Assembly (NCBI GenBank): GCA_016208105.1
Contig: JACQYS010000019.1
Span: 140,494 to 204,493, forward strand
Length of the DNA stretch: 64,000 bases
Source: Desulfovibrio sp.
GTDB taxonomy: Bacteria > Desulfobacterota > Desulfovibrionia > Desulfovibrionales > Desulfovibrionaceae
Direction: 5' to 3'
Part shown: piece after piece, positions 35,670-43,315 of the stretch
How positions within the stretch are numbered: position 1 is the first letter of the stretch
Layout of the letters: each line of letters begins with the position of its first letter
The notes under the pieces: model-generated
Databases searched by the model: none
What the model saw: only the letters and a program-made list of their open reading frames with translations
Told to the model about the DNA's origin: nothing
Program-made: the position numbers and the translations under genes

Positions 35670-36125
35670 CTAGAGTCTCAATTCGAAGCCGTCCGCTGAA
35701 AGGGCGGCCATGTTGGTGTCGAAGTTTTCTTCGTTCACCCTGCGGCGGGCCTCGAAGATGTCCTTGTTCCAGAGTTCGAATTTGGTGCCCACGCCGGCCA
35801 GGATGCAGTCCTTGTCCAGCTTGGCGTTTCCGCGCAGATACAGCGGAACAAGGATGCGCCCCTGCTTGTCCAGGACGACTTCCACCGCCCCTGAGATGAT
35901 GAACCGCTGAAGATCGCGTAGTTTGGTGTTTAAGACATTGATCCGCTGGAAGCTCTCCTCGATCCGTTCCCACTCAGGCATGGGGTAGCCCACCACGCAA
36001 TTGTCGAAATAGGTGAGCATGAGCTTGCCCTCGGGCGAATGCTTGAGCACCTCCTCCCGGAATTCGGGAGGCAGCATCAAACGCCCCTTGGGGTCGAGGT
36101 TTCGCTCGGAATGACCGCGGAACAT
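35670..36125 (-). CDS. mraZ: Transcriptional regulator MraZ
   Basis: MraZ is a double AbrB-like-domain DNA-binding protein that forms rings and represses its own dcw operon by binding repeated TGGGN boxes. The 151-residue protein has two SpoVT/AbrB-type halves: FRGHSERNLDPKGRLMLP (residues 2-19) and ISGAVEVVLDKQGRILVP (residues 76-94), each with the D-x-K/Q-GR motif. Four phased copies of its likely binding box lie just upstream (36135-36170). It is the first gene of the dcw operon. Confidence 0.97.
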   Translation of the reverse strand: MFRGHSERNLDPKGRLMLPPEFREEVLKHSPEGKLMLTYFDNCVVGYPMPEWERIEESFQRINVLNTKLRDLQRFIISGAVEVVLDKQGRILVPLYLRGNAKLDKDCILAGVGTKFELWNKDIFEARRRVNEENFDTNMAALSADGFELRL

Positions 36126-36134
36126 GCCCTTACC

Positions 36135-36170
36135 TCACACAATCTACCACTCGTTACCACTCTTTCCCAC
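36135..36170 (-). promoter_or_regulatory. MraZ-box array: four 10-bp-phased repeats before mraZ
   Basis: On the minus strand, going towards mraZ, the repeats read GTGGGA, GTGGTA, GTGGTA and GTGTGA. They start exactly 10 bases apart (plus-strand copies 36165-36170, 36155-36160, 36145-36150, 36135-36140). The last lies 10 bases before the mraZ ATG. Known MraZ sites are direct TGGGN repeats separated by 5 bases, the same 10-bp phasing. The array probably mediates autorepression. Confidence 0.8.
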
Positions 36171-36195
36171 ATGCTCTCGAACAAACCCCCCTCGA

Positions 36196-36257
36196 TGTCA
36201 AGCGGAAATGGGAAGGGCTTGACATGAAAAGGGAAAAAAAAGTGGGAGCAAGTGGGA
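36196..36257. promoter_or_regulatory. Divergent TTGACA pair and an opposed MraZ-box pair
   Basis: TGTCAAG (36196-36202) and CTTGACA (36218-36224) form an inverted repeat of two -35-like TTGACA hexamers pointing away from each other, towards mraZ on the minus strand and towards the HD-domain gene on the plus strand. Good -10 hexamers were not seen at the right distance for either. Beyond it on the plus strand, GTGGGA occurs twice, 10 bases apart (36242-36247 and 36252-36257), as a reversed MraZ-box pair. The remaining stretch up to 36444 shows no other gene. Confidence 0.5.
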
Positions 36258-36444
36258 GAAAATGTTGCCGGAAAAGCCCATTTCAACCGTGCATGTGGAA
36301 ATGAGCTTTAATAACAACCAGTTGAAACTTAAGAGATGAGCACTGAAAAAAAGAGCCTAGGTCTTGTCAGTACGTCCTTGTCCAGGTAACACGCCAGTGA
36401 AGCCGGTTGTCCTCGCGGCGAGTCCTCAACCCACAAGCCGGAAC

Positions 36445-37461
36445 ATGAGCAAAAAAAGCCAGTCACAGACACTTGATGATCTTGAAGAGGAATACTACCA
36501 GATAAGCGCGGATATTCTTCAAAGCTTCAACAAGTTCCGGCCTCCCTTAAACATATTCAAACTCAAAGAAGACGTGGTGCGCCTTCTCCCATTTTATAAG
36601 GTAGGGGAGCGGCTCTCCAAGGAACAATCCGAGGAACTCGAACAGCTGGTGCGCGACGGGCTCATCTTCGTCTCGCGCGCGGACCATTCGGTCTACGTGA
36701 AGCACATCTCCTACCAGCTTGACTTGGTCCTCATGGACCGCCACCTCACCGAATCCGAAATCGCCGACATCTTCCAGACCGCCCTGACCCGGCGCATGGA
36801 GGAATTCCTGGATCAGCCCGTGAAAGCCGTGTCGGACAAATTCGTGTCCGACGTCTTGGTTTTCACCGAATATCTCTGGCAGGATGTCAACCGCGCCAAG
36901 GCCCTGTCCCGGCGCATCCACAAGCAGCATACCCTGGCCAACCACTCGGTGAATTGCGGCTTGGTGGGGATGCAGCTTTTCATCCAGACGATGCCCGAGG
37001 ACTTCCGCGAAGGCCCAAAAAGCCGCCAGATATTCGACCGTACGGCCCTGGGGCTGTTCCTGCACGATGCGGGGATGAGCAAGATTCCTTCGTTCTTGAG
37101 GGAAAAAACTCAGACGTTAAGCTCCGAAGAGCGTCAGAAGATCCTCAAGCACCCGCTTCTGGGAATCGAGATGCTGGCCAAGCTGGACCTCAAATTCCCC
37201 GAGGTGGAACAGTGCATCCTCCAGCACCACGAACGCGTTGGGGGGCACGGCTACCCGCAGAAGCTCTCCGGATCGGATATCTCGGACCTTGGCCTTCTGG
37301 CCGGCATGGTGGACTCCTATTGCGCAATGCTTACGGACCGCCCCTATGCCAAGGCCATGGAACCAAAAAACGCCGCGGCGGCTCTGGGTTCCGACAACAA
37401 GTACGATACGCGCTACACCAAGCAGCTGGTGCAGTACCTGCTGGCCACCAAGCAGATGTAG
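36445..37461 (+). CDS. HD-GYP-like phosphohydrolase
   Basis: The 338-residue protein has an N-terminal helical region of about 130 residues with no known domain and a C-terminal HD domain. Visible motifs are HTLANHSVNCGL, LFLHDAGMSKIP, QHHERVGGHGYP and DSYCAMLTDRPYAK. The HD, HH and GYP elements are kept, so cyclic-di-GMP hydrolysis is plausible, although HDAGMSKIP replaces the usual HDIGK. The start was set at the ATG at 36445 (MSKKSQSQ); the ribosome-binding site is weak, and an upstream start at 36364 cannot be excluded. It diverges from the dcw operon and shares its regulatory region. Confidence 0.85.
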   Translation: MSKKSQSQTLDDLEEEYYQISADILQSFNKFRPPLNIFKLKEDVVRLLPFYKVGERLSKEQSEELEQLVRDGLIFVSRADHSVYVKHISYQLDLVLMDRHLTESEIADIFQTALTRRMEEFLDQPVKAVSDKFVSDVLVFTEYLWQDVNRAKALSRRIHKQHTLANHSVNCGLVGMQLFIQTMPEDFREGPKSRQIFDRTALGLFLHDAGMSKIPSFLREKTQTLSSEERQKILKHPLLGIEMLAKLDLKFPEVEQCILQHHERVGGHGYPQKLSGSDISDLGLLAGMVDSYCAMLTDRPYAKAMEPKNAAAALGSDNKYDTRYTKQLVQYLLATKQM

Positions 37462-37520
37462 GCGGCAAGCCTCTTTTGTTTGGATAACGCGGCGAACCAG
37501 AACCACCCGTGCAAAGACCA

Positions 37521-37560
37521 TAAAAACAGCCTCCGGCGCGACACAACGCACCGGAGGCTG
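37521..37560 (-). terminator. Terminator of the CBS-domain gene
   Basis: CAGCCTCCGG (37527-37536) pairs with CCGGAGGCTG (37551-37560), a perfect 10-bp stem with a 14-base loop. On the minus strand it is followed by TTTTT. It could also slow plus-strand transcription from the convergent HD gene. Confidence 0.85.
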
Positions 37561-37585
37561 AACTACATTTGACAAATGAGGGGGT

Positions 37586-38065
37586 TTATTTTTCCAGCTC
37601 TTCCCAATCCAGCTGCATGTACAAATCCTCGGCAGCGATGACTCCCAGCACCTTCCCCCCTTCTATTACTACAGCCCAACGCCTGCGGGTGGTGAGCATG
37701 GCTTCCAGAACCTCAGAGAGAGTATCCTGGGGCTTTACCACGGGAACGTCCTTTTCCACCACCTCGCCGGCACTCCGGGAAAAGCACTTCCTGCAGACCG
37801 TTCGGAAACGGCCTTCGAAATCCTGATTCCCCTTGAGCTTGCGCGTATCATCCAAGGCGTTCTGCTCCATGTAGAGAAGCAGCCACCAGGCAGTCACCAC
37901 GCCCTTGAAATCCCCCTCGTCCGTAAGCACCACCGCGCAGGCTTTGTCAGGCTGGCTCTTCATTGCCTGGCGCAGGGTAAGAGCCACTTCGCGCAGGCTG
38001 TTGGATTCCCGAACTGTGATCACATCCGTACGCATTACATCCCAGGCTCGTTCACGTAGCAGCAT
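37586..38065 (-). CDS. Two-CBS-domain protein
   Basis: The 159-residue protein consists of a pair of CBS domains: residues about 8-65 (DVMRTDVITVRESNSLREVALTL... GDFKGVVTAWWL) and about 100-155 (VPVVKPQDTLSEVLEAMLTTRRRWAVVIEGGKVLGVIAAEDL). CBS pairs bind adenine nucleotides or act as sensor modules. Two cysteines (CRKC) lie in the linker, which is unusual and could bind a metal. No effector domain is fused. It is a single gene with its own terminator, diverging from cheD. Confidence 0.88.
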   Translation of the reverse strand: MLLRERAWDVMRTDVITVRESNSLREVALTLRQAMKSQPDKACAVVLTDEGDFKGVVTAWWLLLYMEQNALDDTRKLKGNQDFEGRFRTVCRKCFSRSAGEVVEKDVPVVKPQDTLSEVLEAMLTTRRRWAVVIEGGKVLGVIAAEDLYMQLDWEELEK

Positions 38066-38161
38066 GACTGGTCCTTTTTTATGACGGCTGTTTACCGCCT
38101 TAATTTTTTTTTGTATTTGTAACGTTCTAACTCATTATTGAAAAGGGCCCAAGGCTAAACG

Positions 38162-38653
38162 GTGCTAAACCGCATCACAGTCGGCATCTCGGATATGAAA
38201 ATCTCGCGCAAACCGCGCGAAATGATCATTACCCATTCACTTGGTTCCTGCCTTGGCCTGGCCGCCTGGGACCCGCAAGCCCGTGTCGGCGGCCTCATTC
38301 ACTGCCTGCTCCCCAAATCCTCTGTCCGTGAGGTAACCAACCCCTTCATGTATGTGAACGTGGGAGTTCCCCAGATGATCCGGAAAATGGTTGCCCTGGG
38401 ATGCACAAAATCATCGCTTATTTTCATGGCCGCCGGTTGCGGGCGCATGATCCACATACAGAATCAATTCGACACCGGAGCCCAGAACCTGGCGATGCTG
38501 GAAGCCCTCTTCGCCAAGAACGGAGTGGTCCTGGCGGCCAAAGACGTCGGGGGATCCATCCCCAGAACCATGGCCTTGCATATGGACACCGGCGTGGTCG
38601 TCATCAGCTCACAGGGAAAGGAGTGGGAATTATGTCGGTCCGCGACAGCCTGA
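38162..38653 (+). CDS. cheD: Chemoreceptor glutamine deamidase CheD
   Basis: CheD deamidates glutamine residues of chemoreceptors and is regulated by CheC/CheY in some species. The 163-residue protein has the catalytic cysteine in THSLGSCLGLAAWDP (residues 24-38), the histidine in GGLIHCLLP near residue 45, and a threonine/serine region KSSLIFMAAGCGRMI. It starts with GTG at 38162 with AAGG upstream. It overlaps the next gene (HDOD) by 22 bases, suggesting coupling. No other che gene is in the window. Confidence 0.93.
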   Translation: MLNRITVGISDMKISRKPREMIITHSLGSCLGLAAWDPQARVGGLIHCLLPKSSVREVTNPFMYVNVGVPQMIRKMVALGCTKSSLIFMAAGCGRMIHIQNQFDTGAQNLAMLEALFAKNGVVLAAKDVGGSIPRTMALHMDTGVVVISSQGKEWELCRSATA

Positions 38654-39480
38654 TCGCCCAAGCCAAGGGAATGCCCCAGATGCCGGCGCCGGTCATGCGC
38701 ATCATGTCCTACATGAGTGACCCTGACGCGGATCTGAACGTCGTGGCAGCGCTCATCGAATACGATCCAGGACTGACTGTCAACGTGCTTCGGATGGCAA
38801 ACTCGAGCTTCTTTGGCGGAGGCGGCAAGGTCACCTTGGTCAGAGATGCCCTCTTCAGACTCGGCACACGCAGGATCGTCCAGCTGGTCATCGCCTCTGG
38901 AGTAGCCCCCAACACCAGGGGGGCGGTGTCCGGATACGGCCTGGCCCAGGGGGAGTTGCTGCGCCTTTCCATTTCGGTTGGGATCGCTGCCGAGCTCATC
39001 GCGGCTGAAGTGGGCATGAAAGCCCCTGACCACACCTTCACCTCAGGACTTCTAAGCAACATCGGCAAGGTGGTCATGGGCAGATTCCTCGAGCTGGATG
39101 CCGAACCAGTGATCAGCCTGGCCGCCCGGGAAGGCCTCTCCTTCGAACAGGCGGAACGCCAGATGTTCGATATCGACCACGCCGAATTGGGCGCCACGCT
39201 GCTCGCCCACTGGGAACTGCCCGAACCCATAGTGAACTGCGTACGCTGGCACCTGAATCCGAACGCCGCGCCCGAGCGGGATCCGGCGCTCGATTTGGTA
39301 CATGTGGGGCACGTTCTCTCAACCATGGCCGGCATCGGCCAAGGCGTGGACGGGCTCCAATACGAAGTCTGCCAGGAGAGCTTCGATCGCCTGGGCCTCA
39401 CTCCCCAGGTTATGACCGTGAGCCTTGAGAATCTTGTCCAGAATATCGAAGAGATCGAGGAGATATTGTCCCAGGTGTGA
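38632..39480 (+). CDS. HDOD domain protein
   Basis: HDOD domains are catalytically silent relatives of HD phosphohydrolases used in signalling and cell-cycle control. The 283-residue protein has the typical opening LPQMPAPVMRIM-like pattern (GMPQMPAPVMRIMSYMSDPDADL), LIEYDPGLTVNVLRMANSSFFG, DALFRLGTRRIVQLV and SGLLSNIGKVVM near residue 140, and covers most of the chain. The start was set at the ATG at 38632 with AAAGGAG eight bases before it, overlapping cheD. Context suggests a link to chemotaxis or motility; this is inference. Confidence 0.9.
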   Translation: MSVRDSLIAQAKGMPQMPAPVMRIMSYMSDPDADLNVVAALIEYDPGLTVNVLRMANSSFFGGGGKVTLVRDALFRLGTRRIVQLVIASGVAPNTRGAVSGYGLAQGELLRLSISVGIAAELIAAEVGMKAPDHTFTSGLLSNIGKVVMGRFLELDAEPVISLAAREGLSFEQAERQMFDIDHAELGATLLAHWELPEPIVNCVRWHLNPNAAPERDPALDLVHVGHVLSTMAGIGQGVDGLQYEVCQESFDRLGLTPQVMTVSLENLVQNIEEIEEILSQV

Positions 39481-39486
39481 GGCGGC

Positions 39487-40743
39487 CTAGTCGAAATCGG
39501 CCAACAACGCGCCCACGTGCACCTTGCCCAGAAGCACCGAAGACGAATACTTGCTCCGAATCCTCCAAAGCCCCTGCTGCAGTTGGTCAGAAGCGATACC
39601 GTTGCGGATCGCTGTGTAGGCTTCCAGGAAAGCCGCCAGGGAATCGCACATTTTAAGAAGTTCCCCGTCTTTGGGATCGAATTCGTCGCTGTTGTACTTT
39701 TCCTGCAGCTCCCAGGCCTCCACAGGACGCACCGCTCCATCCACCTTGGCGCAGGCCTGAAACTCCGATCCTATGGAAAGTCCAAGGAAAAACGAAAGTC
39801 TATCCACCAATTCGCCGTAGCCGCCCCGCCGCAGCGGGTCCAGGATAACCCGCTCCAGCTCCTTTTCTTCGTATTCCTTAATGAGGTCTCCGATCTGCTC
39901 CACGGACTTCTTCACCGGAGAGATGATGTCGCGGGTGAGAAGTTCCGGCAGGTCGTGAAAAAGCCCGCCGAAAAAGTTGTTCTGGGCCCTCACCGGACAT
40001 GCGCCCACGGACAGCGAAAAGAAATACCCGTAGCAGGACACGATGAACATGTGCCCGAGCACGCTGGTCTCGGGAATCCGCGGGATCTGGGACCAGCGTT
40101 TCTGGAACCTGAGCTGCCCGCACACCTGGGCGAAGTGGCCTATGGGCGTGCGTGATTGCCCGAACAATCCTTCCTTGAGTTCCGGCACACCCGCCAGTTC
40201 CTGATAGCGCTCCAGGCCGTTGCGGAAGGAATCCTCTATATCCATGAGTTCCGTGTCATGGCGATTCATGGACTTGATGAGATTGAATTCCCAGCCGCTG
40301 GCATACAGGTGGGCGGCATTCAGGATGCGCCGGTCCAGCCCGTCGGCTTCCGGTTCAAAGAGATACGCCTTGAGCCGCTCCCAGAAGTCCTCGCCCATGC
40401 CGCGCACCCGGGGCTCAAGCTCAGTCAGAACCCAGTCGGTGAGTTGGCGGTAGTGGGCCGGATTTTCCTTGATGCGGTAGAAGATAGGGGGTTTTATGTC
40501 GGTAATCACCAGCCTGTAGAGGTAGTCGAAGATGCCCCCCTCCACTATCCGCCCGCAGAGGTCGGTCCGCTCCTGCGGGGAGAGTCCTCTGGCATTGAGC
40601 AGAAAGAGCACCCAGGCCACCATCATCTTGTGGGCCTGCTTGTCCACTTCCATGAGTTCGGCCGGGCGGAGCTTGTCGTTCCAGCGTTTCATGGACGATC
40701 CGGAAAAAATAAGCTGCAGAAGACTCTTGCGTACGCTTGTCAT
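39487..40743 (-). CDS. HD-domain protein (YfbR-like / HD_3)
   Basis: The 418-residue protein has a central HD domain: ETSVLGHMFIVSCYGYFFSL near residue 230 supplies the first histidine, and GGLFHDLPELLTRDIISPVKK near residue 262 is the HD motif in the form typical of HD_3 / YfbR-like hydrolases. The N-terminal 200 residues are helical with no recognised domain. Substrates of related proteins are nucleotides, but this one is not assigned. It meets the HDOD gene tail to tail with only 6 bases between the stop codons. Confidence 0.85.
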   Translation of the reverse strand: MTSVRKSLLQLIFSGSSMKRWNDKLRPAELMEVDKQAHKMMVAWVLFLLNARGLSPQERTDLCGRIVEGGIFDYLYRLVITDIKPPIFYRIKENPAHYRQLTDWVLTELEPRVRGMGEDFWERLKAYLFEPEADGLDRRILNAAHLYASGWEFNLIKSMNRHDTELMDIEDSFRNGLERYQELAGVPELKEGLFGQSRTPIGHFAQVCGQLRFQKRWSQIPRIPETSVLGHMFIVSCYGYFFSLSVGACPVRAQNNFFGGLFHDLPELLTRDIISPVKKSVEQIGDLIKEYEEKELERVILDPLRRGGYGELVDRLSFFLGLSIGSEFQACAKVDGAVRPVEAWELQEKYNSDEFDPKDGELLKMCDSLAAFLEAYTAIRNGIASDQLQQGLWRIRSKYSSSVLLGKVHVGALLADFD

Positions 40744-40802
40744 TCTCTGTAACTACTCTCGCCCCGGACAAAGCTCAAGACGTGAAAAATACGCGAAGGG
40801 TG

Positions 40803-40831
40803 TTGACACGGGAGGCTCAAGTCCGTAAAGG
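40803..40831 (+). promoter_or_regulatory. Candidate promoter of rplM-rpsI
   Basis: TTGACA (40803-40808), a 17-base spacer and TAAAGG (40826-40831) lie 36 bases before rplM. A small hairpin, AGTCC-GTAAA-GGACT, overlaps the -10 region. The -35 match is perfect and the -10 is weak. Confidence 0.5.
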
Positions 40832-40866
40832 ACTCCTCTTCCCAGTCGCATGGAGGATATTTCGTG

Positions 40867-41292
40867 ATGAAGACATATAGCCCGAGCAGCAAGGAAATCA
40901 CCCGTGATTGGGTGATCGTGGACGCCTCGGACAAGGTTCTCGGCCGCCTGGCCAGCCTTATCGCACAGCGCCTGCGCGGCAAGCACAAGCCCGAATTTGC
41001 CCCCCATATGGATGCCGGCGATTTCGTGGTGGTGGTCAATGCCGAGAAAGTCCAGGTCACCGGCCGCAAGCTCGACCAGAAGATGTACTACCGCCACAGC
41101 GGCTGGATCGGAGGCCTGAAAGAGACCGTCCTCAGGGACATGATGGCCACCAAACCCGACCAGGTGCTGATCAAGGCCGTGAAGGGCATGCTTCCCAAGA
41201 ACCGCCTGGGCCGCCAGATGCTCAAGAAGCTCAAGGTCTATTCCGGGACCGAGCATCCCCACGCCGCCCAGCAGCCCAAGCCCCTGGCCTAA
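40867..41292 (+). CDS. rplM: 50S ribosomal protein L13
   Basis: L13 is an early-assembly large-subunit protein. The 141-residue product begins [20 protein letters not shown] and shows the conserved [21 protein letters not shown] and the C-terminal [49 protein letters not shown] at 40864 immediately precedes the ATG; the ATG is chosen because family members start MKTYSP. GGAGG lies 10 bases upstream of it. rpsI follows after 15 bases, as usual. Confidence 0.98.
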   Translation: MKTYSPSSKEITRDWVIVDASDKVLGRLASLIAQRLRGKHKPEFAPHMDAGDFVVVVNAEKVQVTGRKLDQKMYYRHSGWIGGLKETVLRDMMATKPDQVLIKAVKGMLPKNRLGRQMLKKLKVYSGTEHPHAAQQPKPLA

Positions 41293-41307
41293 TTAACGGA
41301 GCAGAAC

Positions 41308-41700
41308 ATGAGCACCGATCATTTCTACGGAACTGGACGCCGCAAGACCGCTGTTGCCCGCACCCGCCTGGTGCCCGGCACCGGACAGATTCTTATCAAC
41401 GGCCGTCCCGTCGACGAGTACTTTCCCCGGCACGCCCTTCAGGGCATTGTCCGCCAGCCCTTCAACCTGACCAGGACCCAGGGCCGTTTCGACGTGAACG
41501 CCACCCTGGACGGCGGCGGCATTTCCGGACAGGCCGAGGCTCTGCGCCACGGCATCTCCCGCGCCCTGCTGCAGGCTGACCCCGAGTTCAGGCCCGTTCT
41601 CAAAAAGGCCGGCCTGCTTACCCGCGACGCCCGCGCCAAGGAACGCAAAAAGTACGGCCAGCGCGGCGCCCGCGCCAGGTTCCAGTACTCCAAGCGTTAA
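41308..41700 (+). CDS. rpsI: 30S ribosomal protein S9
   Basis: S9 is a small-subunit head protein whose C-terminal tail touches P-site tRNA. The 130-residue protein starts [21 protein letters not shown], contains [19 protein letters not shown] near residue 71, and ends with the invariant [17 protein letters not shown] tail. AACGGAG precedes the ATG. It is co-transcribed with rplM and followed by a terminator. Confidence 0.98.
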   Translation: MSTDHFYGTGRRKTAVARTRLVPGTGQILINGRPVDEYFPRHALQGIVRQPFNLTRTQGRFDVNATLDGGGISGQAEALRHGISRALLQADPEFRPVLKKAGLLTRDARAKERKKYGQRGARARFQYSKR

Positions 41701-41725
41701 TCGCCGGATTACTTACGGACTCCAA

Positions 41726-41754
41726 GGGCCGTCCCGCAAGGGATGGCCCTTTTT
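41726..41754 (+). terminator. Rho-independent terminator of rplM-rpsI
   Basis: GGGCCGTCCC (41726-41735) pairs, with one mismatch, with GGGATGGCCC (41740-41749) around a GCAA loop, followed by TTTTT. It lies 25 bases after rpsI. Confidence 0.9.
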
Positions 41755-41780
41755 GCGTTGGTGTCTGGGGGGGAGAGGAG

Positions 41781-41974
41781 AAGAGCCTCCGGCGGCCAAA
41801 GGGCCCAGGCCCTTTGGAATCCCTTTTCGCTTTGCGCTGGTCGATGCGAATCAGGCTGCCCGCTCGAGAACGGATTATTTCGCCCACCTTGCTAGCTACT
41901 CCCGAATCCCGCGAAGCTACTTGAGGGTCCAGGGAGACGAACGTCTCCCTGGCGGGTGCAGGGCAGCGCCCTGC
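41781..41974. repeat. Intergenic element of three palindromes, probably a dispersed repeat
   Basis: Between rpsI and the radical SAM gene are three near-perfect palindromes. They are CCAAAGGGCCC/AGGCCCTTTGG (41796-41817), CCAGGGAGACG/CGTCTCCCTGG (41929-41952) and GCAGGGC-AGC-GCCCTGC (41958-41974), with CCTCCGGCGGCC just before the first. Elements built as 'CCTCCGGCGGCCAAAGGG...', then 'GGTCCAGGG...', then 'GCAGGGCAGCGCCCTGC' are familiar to me from Desulfovibrio intergenic regions, so this is probably one copy of a genome-wide repeat. No coding potential was seen. Confidence 0.6.
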
Positions 41975-42021
41975 TTCTCATCCCACTCCATTCGCGTTAC
42001 TAATCCCGGGCAGGAGGCCTC

Positions 42022-43302
42022 ATGTCATCCGAAAAGCTCCATCCCATGCTGGTGTTCGCCGACGCGGCGGGCAATATCTACGACCATCCTGAGTTGGAGA
42101 TGCTCGTGCGCCGCGGCGACCAGCTGGGCACACCGCGCCCGGACGAGTTGATCCCTCTCCCCCCGGAGAGTGAGCTGTTCCTTCTTCCCGGCCGCTCGGC
42201 CCTGGGGTTCGACCCGGAGTCCGGAGAAGTGGAGGAGATGGAAGAGCTGGCGGTTGCGGCCTTCGTCTCGCCTGGCCACACCCTGTCCGCAACCACGGCC
42301 TACACAGTGCGGCCCGGCGCGCCCATCCTGCCGCTTTTCGCGTACGGAGCCGTGGGCATGGTGGGAGACAGGTTCTATGTCTGCGCCAAGCGTGTGGACC
42401 AGGACCAGCGCCAGGTGTTCTCCGGCATACAGAAAAAGAAGATCACGTCCGGGGCCAAGTCCTTACTGGCCCGTTTTCCAAAAAATCGGCTGGTGAACCA
42501 TCTGGCTGGCTGCGCCCTGACATACTGCTGCCCTGCGGCGCGTAATTTTGCTCTTGGCCGTTTCGAGGCCCCGCTTCCAACTTCGCGCGCCTGCAATGCC
42601 AGCTGCGTGGGATGCTTGAGCCTCCAGGCCCCTGACAGCGGTTTCCCGTCGACCCAGAACCGCATCGCTTTCAAGCCTACCCCCGAAGAGGTATGCGAAG
42701 TAATGCTGGCGCACTCCGAACGCGAATCGCGTCCCATCTTGAGCTTCGGGCAGGGGTGCGAGGGAGAACCACTCACGGAATCAGCCCTCTTGGCTGAATC
42801 GACACGGCTGTACAGGCAACGCGGCGGCAAGGGCACCGTGAACGTGAACACCAACGGGGGCCTGCCGGATACGGTGCAGGGCCTTGCGGAAGCAGGGTTC
42901 GACTCCATGCGAGTGAGCATGGTCAGCGCGCGCGCCAAGCTCTACGAAGCCTACACCCGCCCCAAAGGCTTCGGATTCGACGAGGTTGCGCAGACTGTCG
43001 CCAATGCCAAGAATGCCGGACTCTTCGTGAGTCTCAATTTTCTCTACCACCCGGGAGTGAGCGACACAGAGGAGGAGCTTGAGGCCCTTGGGTCGCTTAT
43101 CGAAAGCACCAAGGCCGATTTCGTGCAGCTTCGGAACCTGAATCTCGATCCGGAACTCTACGCCAAGGTGGTTGTGGGATCGGGCGTGGGTTTCGGGGCC
43201 AGCATGGGTCTGGCCAACTTCATGAAGCGGCTTCGCAAGCGTTGCCCGTGGCTCAAGTACGGATATTTCAACCCCTGGCTGGATCTCGACGGCCGCAGCT
43301 GA
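42022..43302 (+). CDS. Radical SAM protein of unknown function
   Basis: The 426-residue protein has a radical SAM motif CNASCVGC near residue 193 (C-x3-C-x2-C), followed by SFGQGCEGEPL, VNVNTNGGLP and a TIM-barrel-like C-terminal part ending in YGYFNPWLDLDG. The first 180 residues are not a recognised domain; they include LAGCALTYCCPAARNFALG, with extra cysteines near residues 168-174. No SPASM motif was seen. The substrate is unknown. It stands alone downstream of the palindromic repeat and meets the broken MFS gene tail to tail. Confidence 0.82.
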   Translation: MSSEKLHPMLVFADAAGNIYDHPELEMLVRRGDQLGTPRPDELIPLPPESELFLLPGRSALGFDPESGEVEEMEELAVAAFVSPGHTLSATTAYTVRPGAPILPLFAYGAVGMVGDRFYVCAKRVDQDQRQVFSGIQKKKITSGAKSLLARFPKNRLVNHLAGCALTYCCPAARNFALGRFEAPLPTSRACNASCVGCLSLQAPDSGFPSTQNRIAFKPTPEEVCEVMLAHSERESRPILSFGQGCEGEPLTESALLAESTRLYRQRGGKGTVNVNTNGGLPDTVQGLAEAGFDSMRVSMVSARAKLYEAYTRPKGFGFDEVAQTVANAKNAGLFVSLNFLYHPGVSDTEEELEALGSLIESTKADFVQLRNLNLDPELYAKVVVGSGVGFGASMGLANFMKRLRKRCPWLKYGYFNPWLDLDGRS

Positions 43303-43315
43303 AGGCCGCCGTTTT

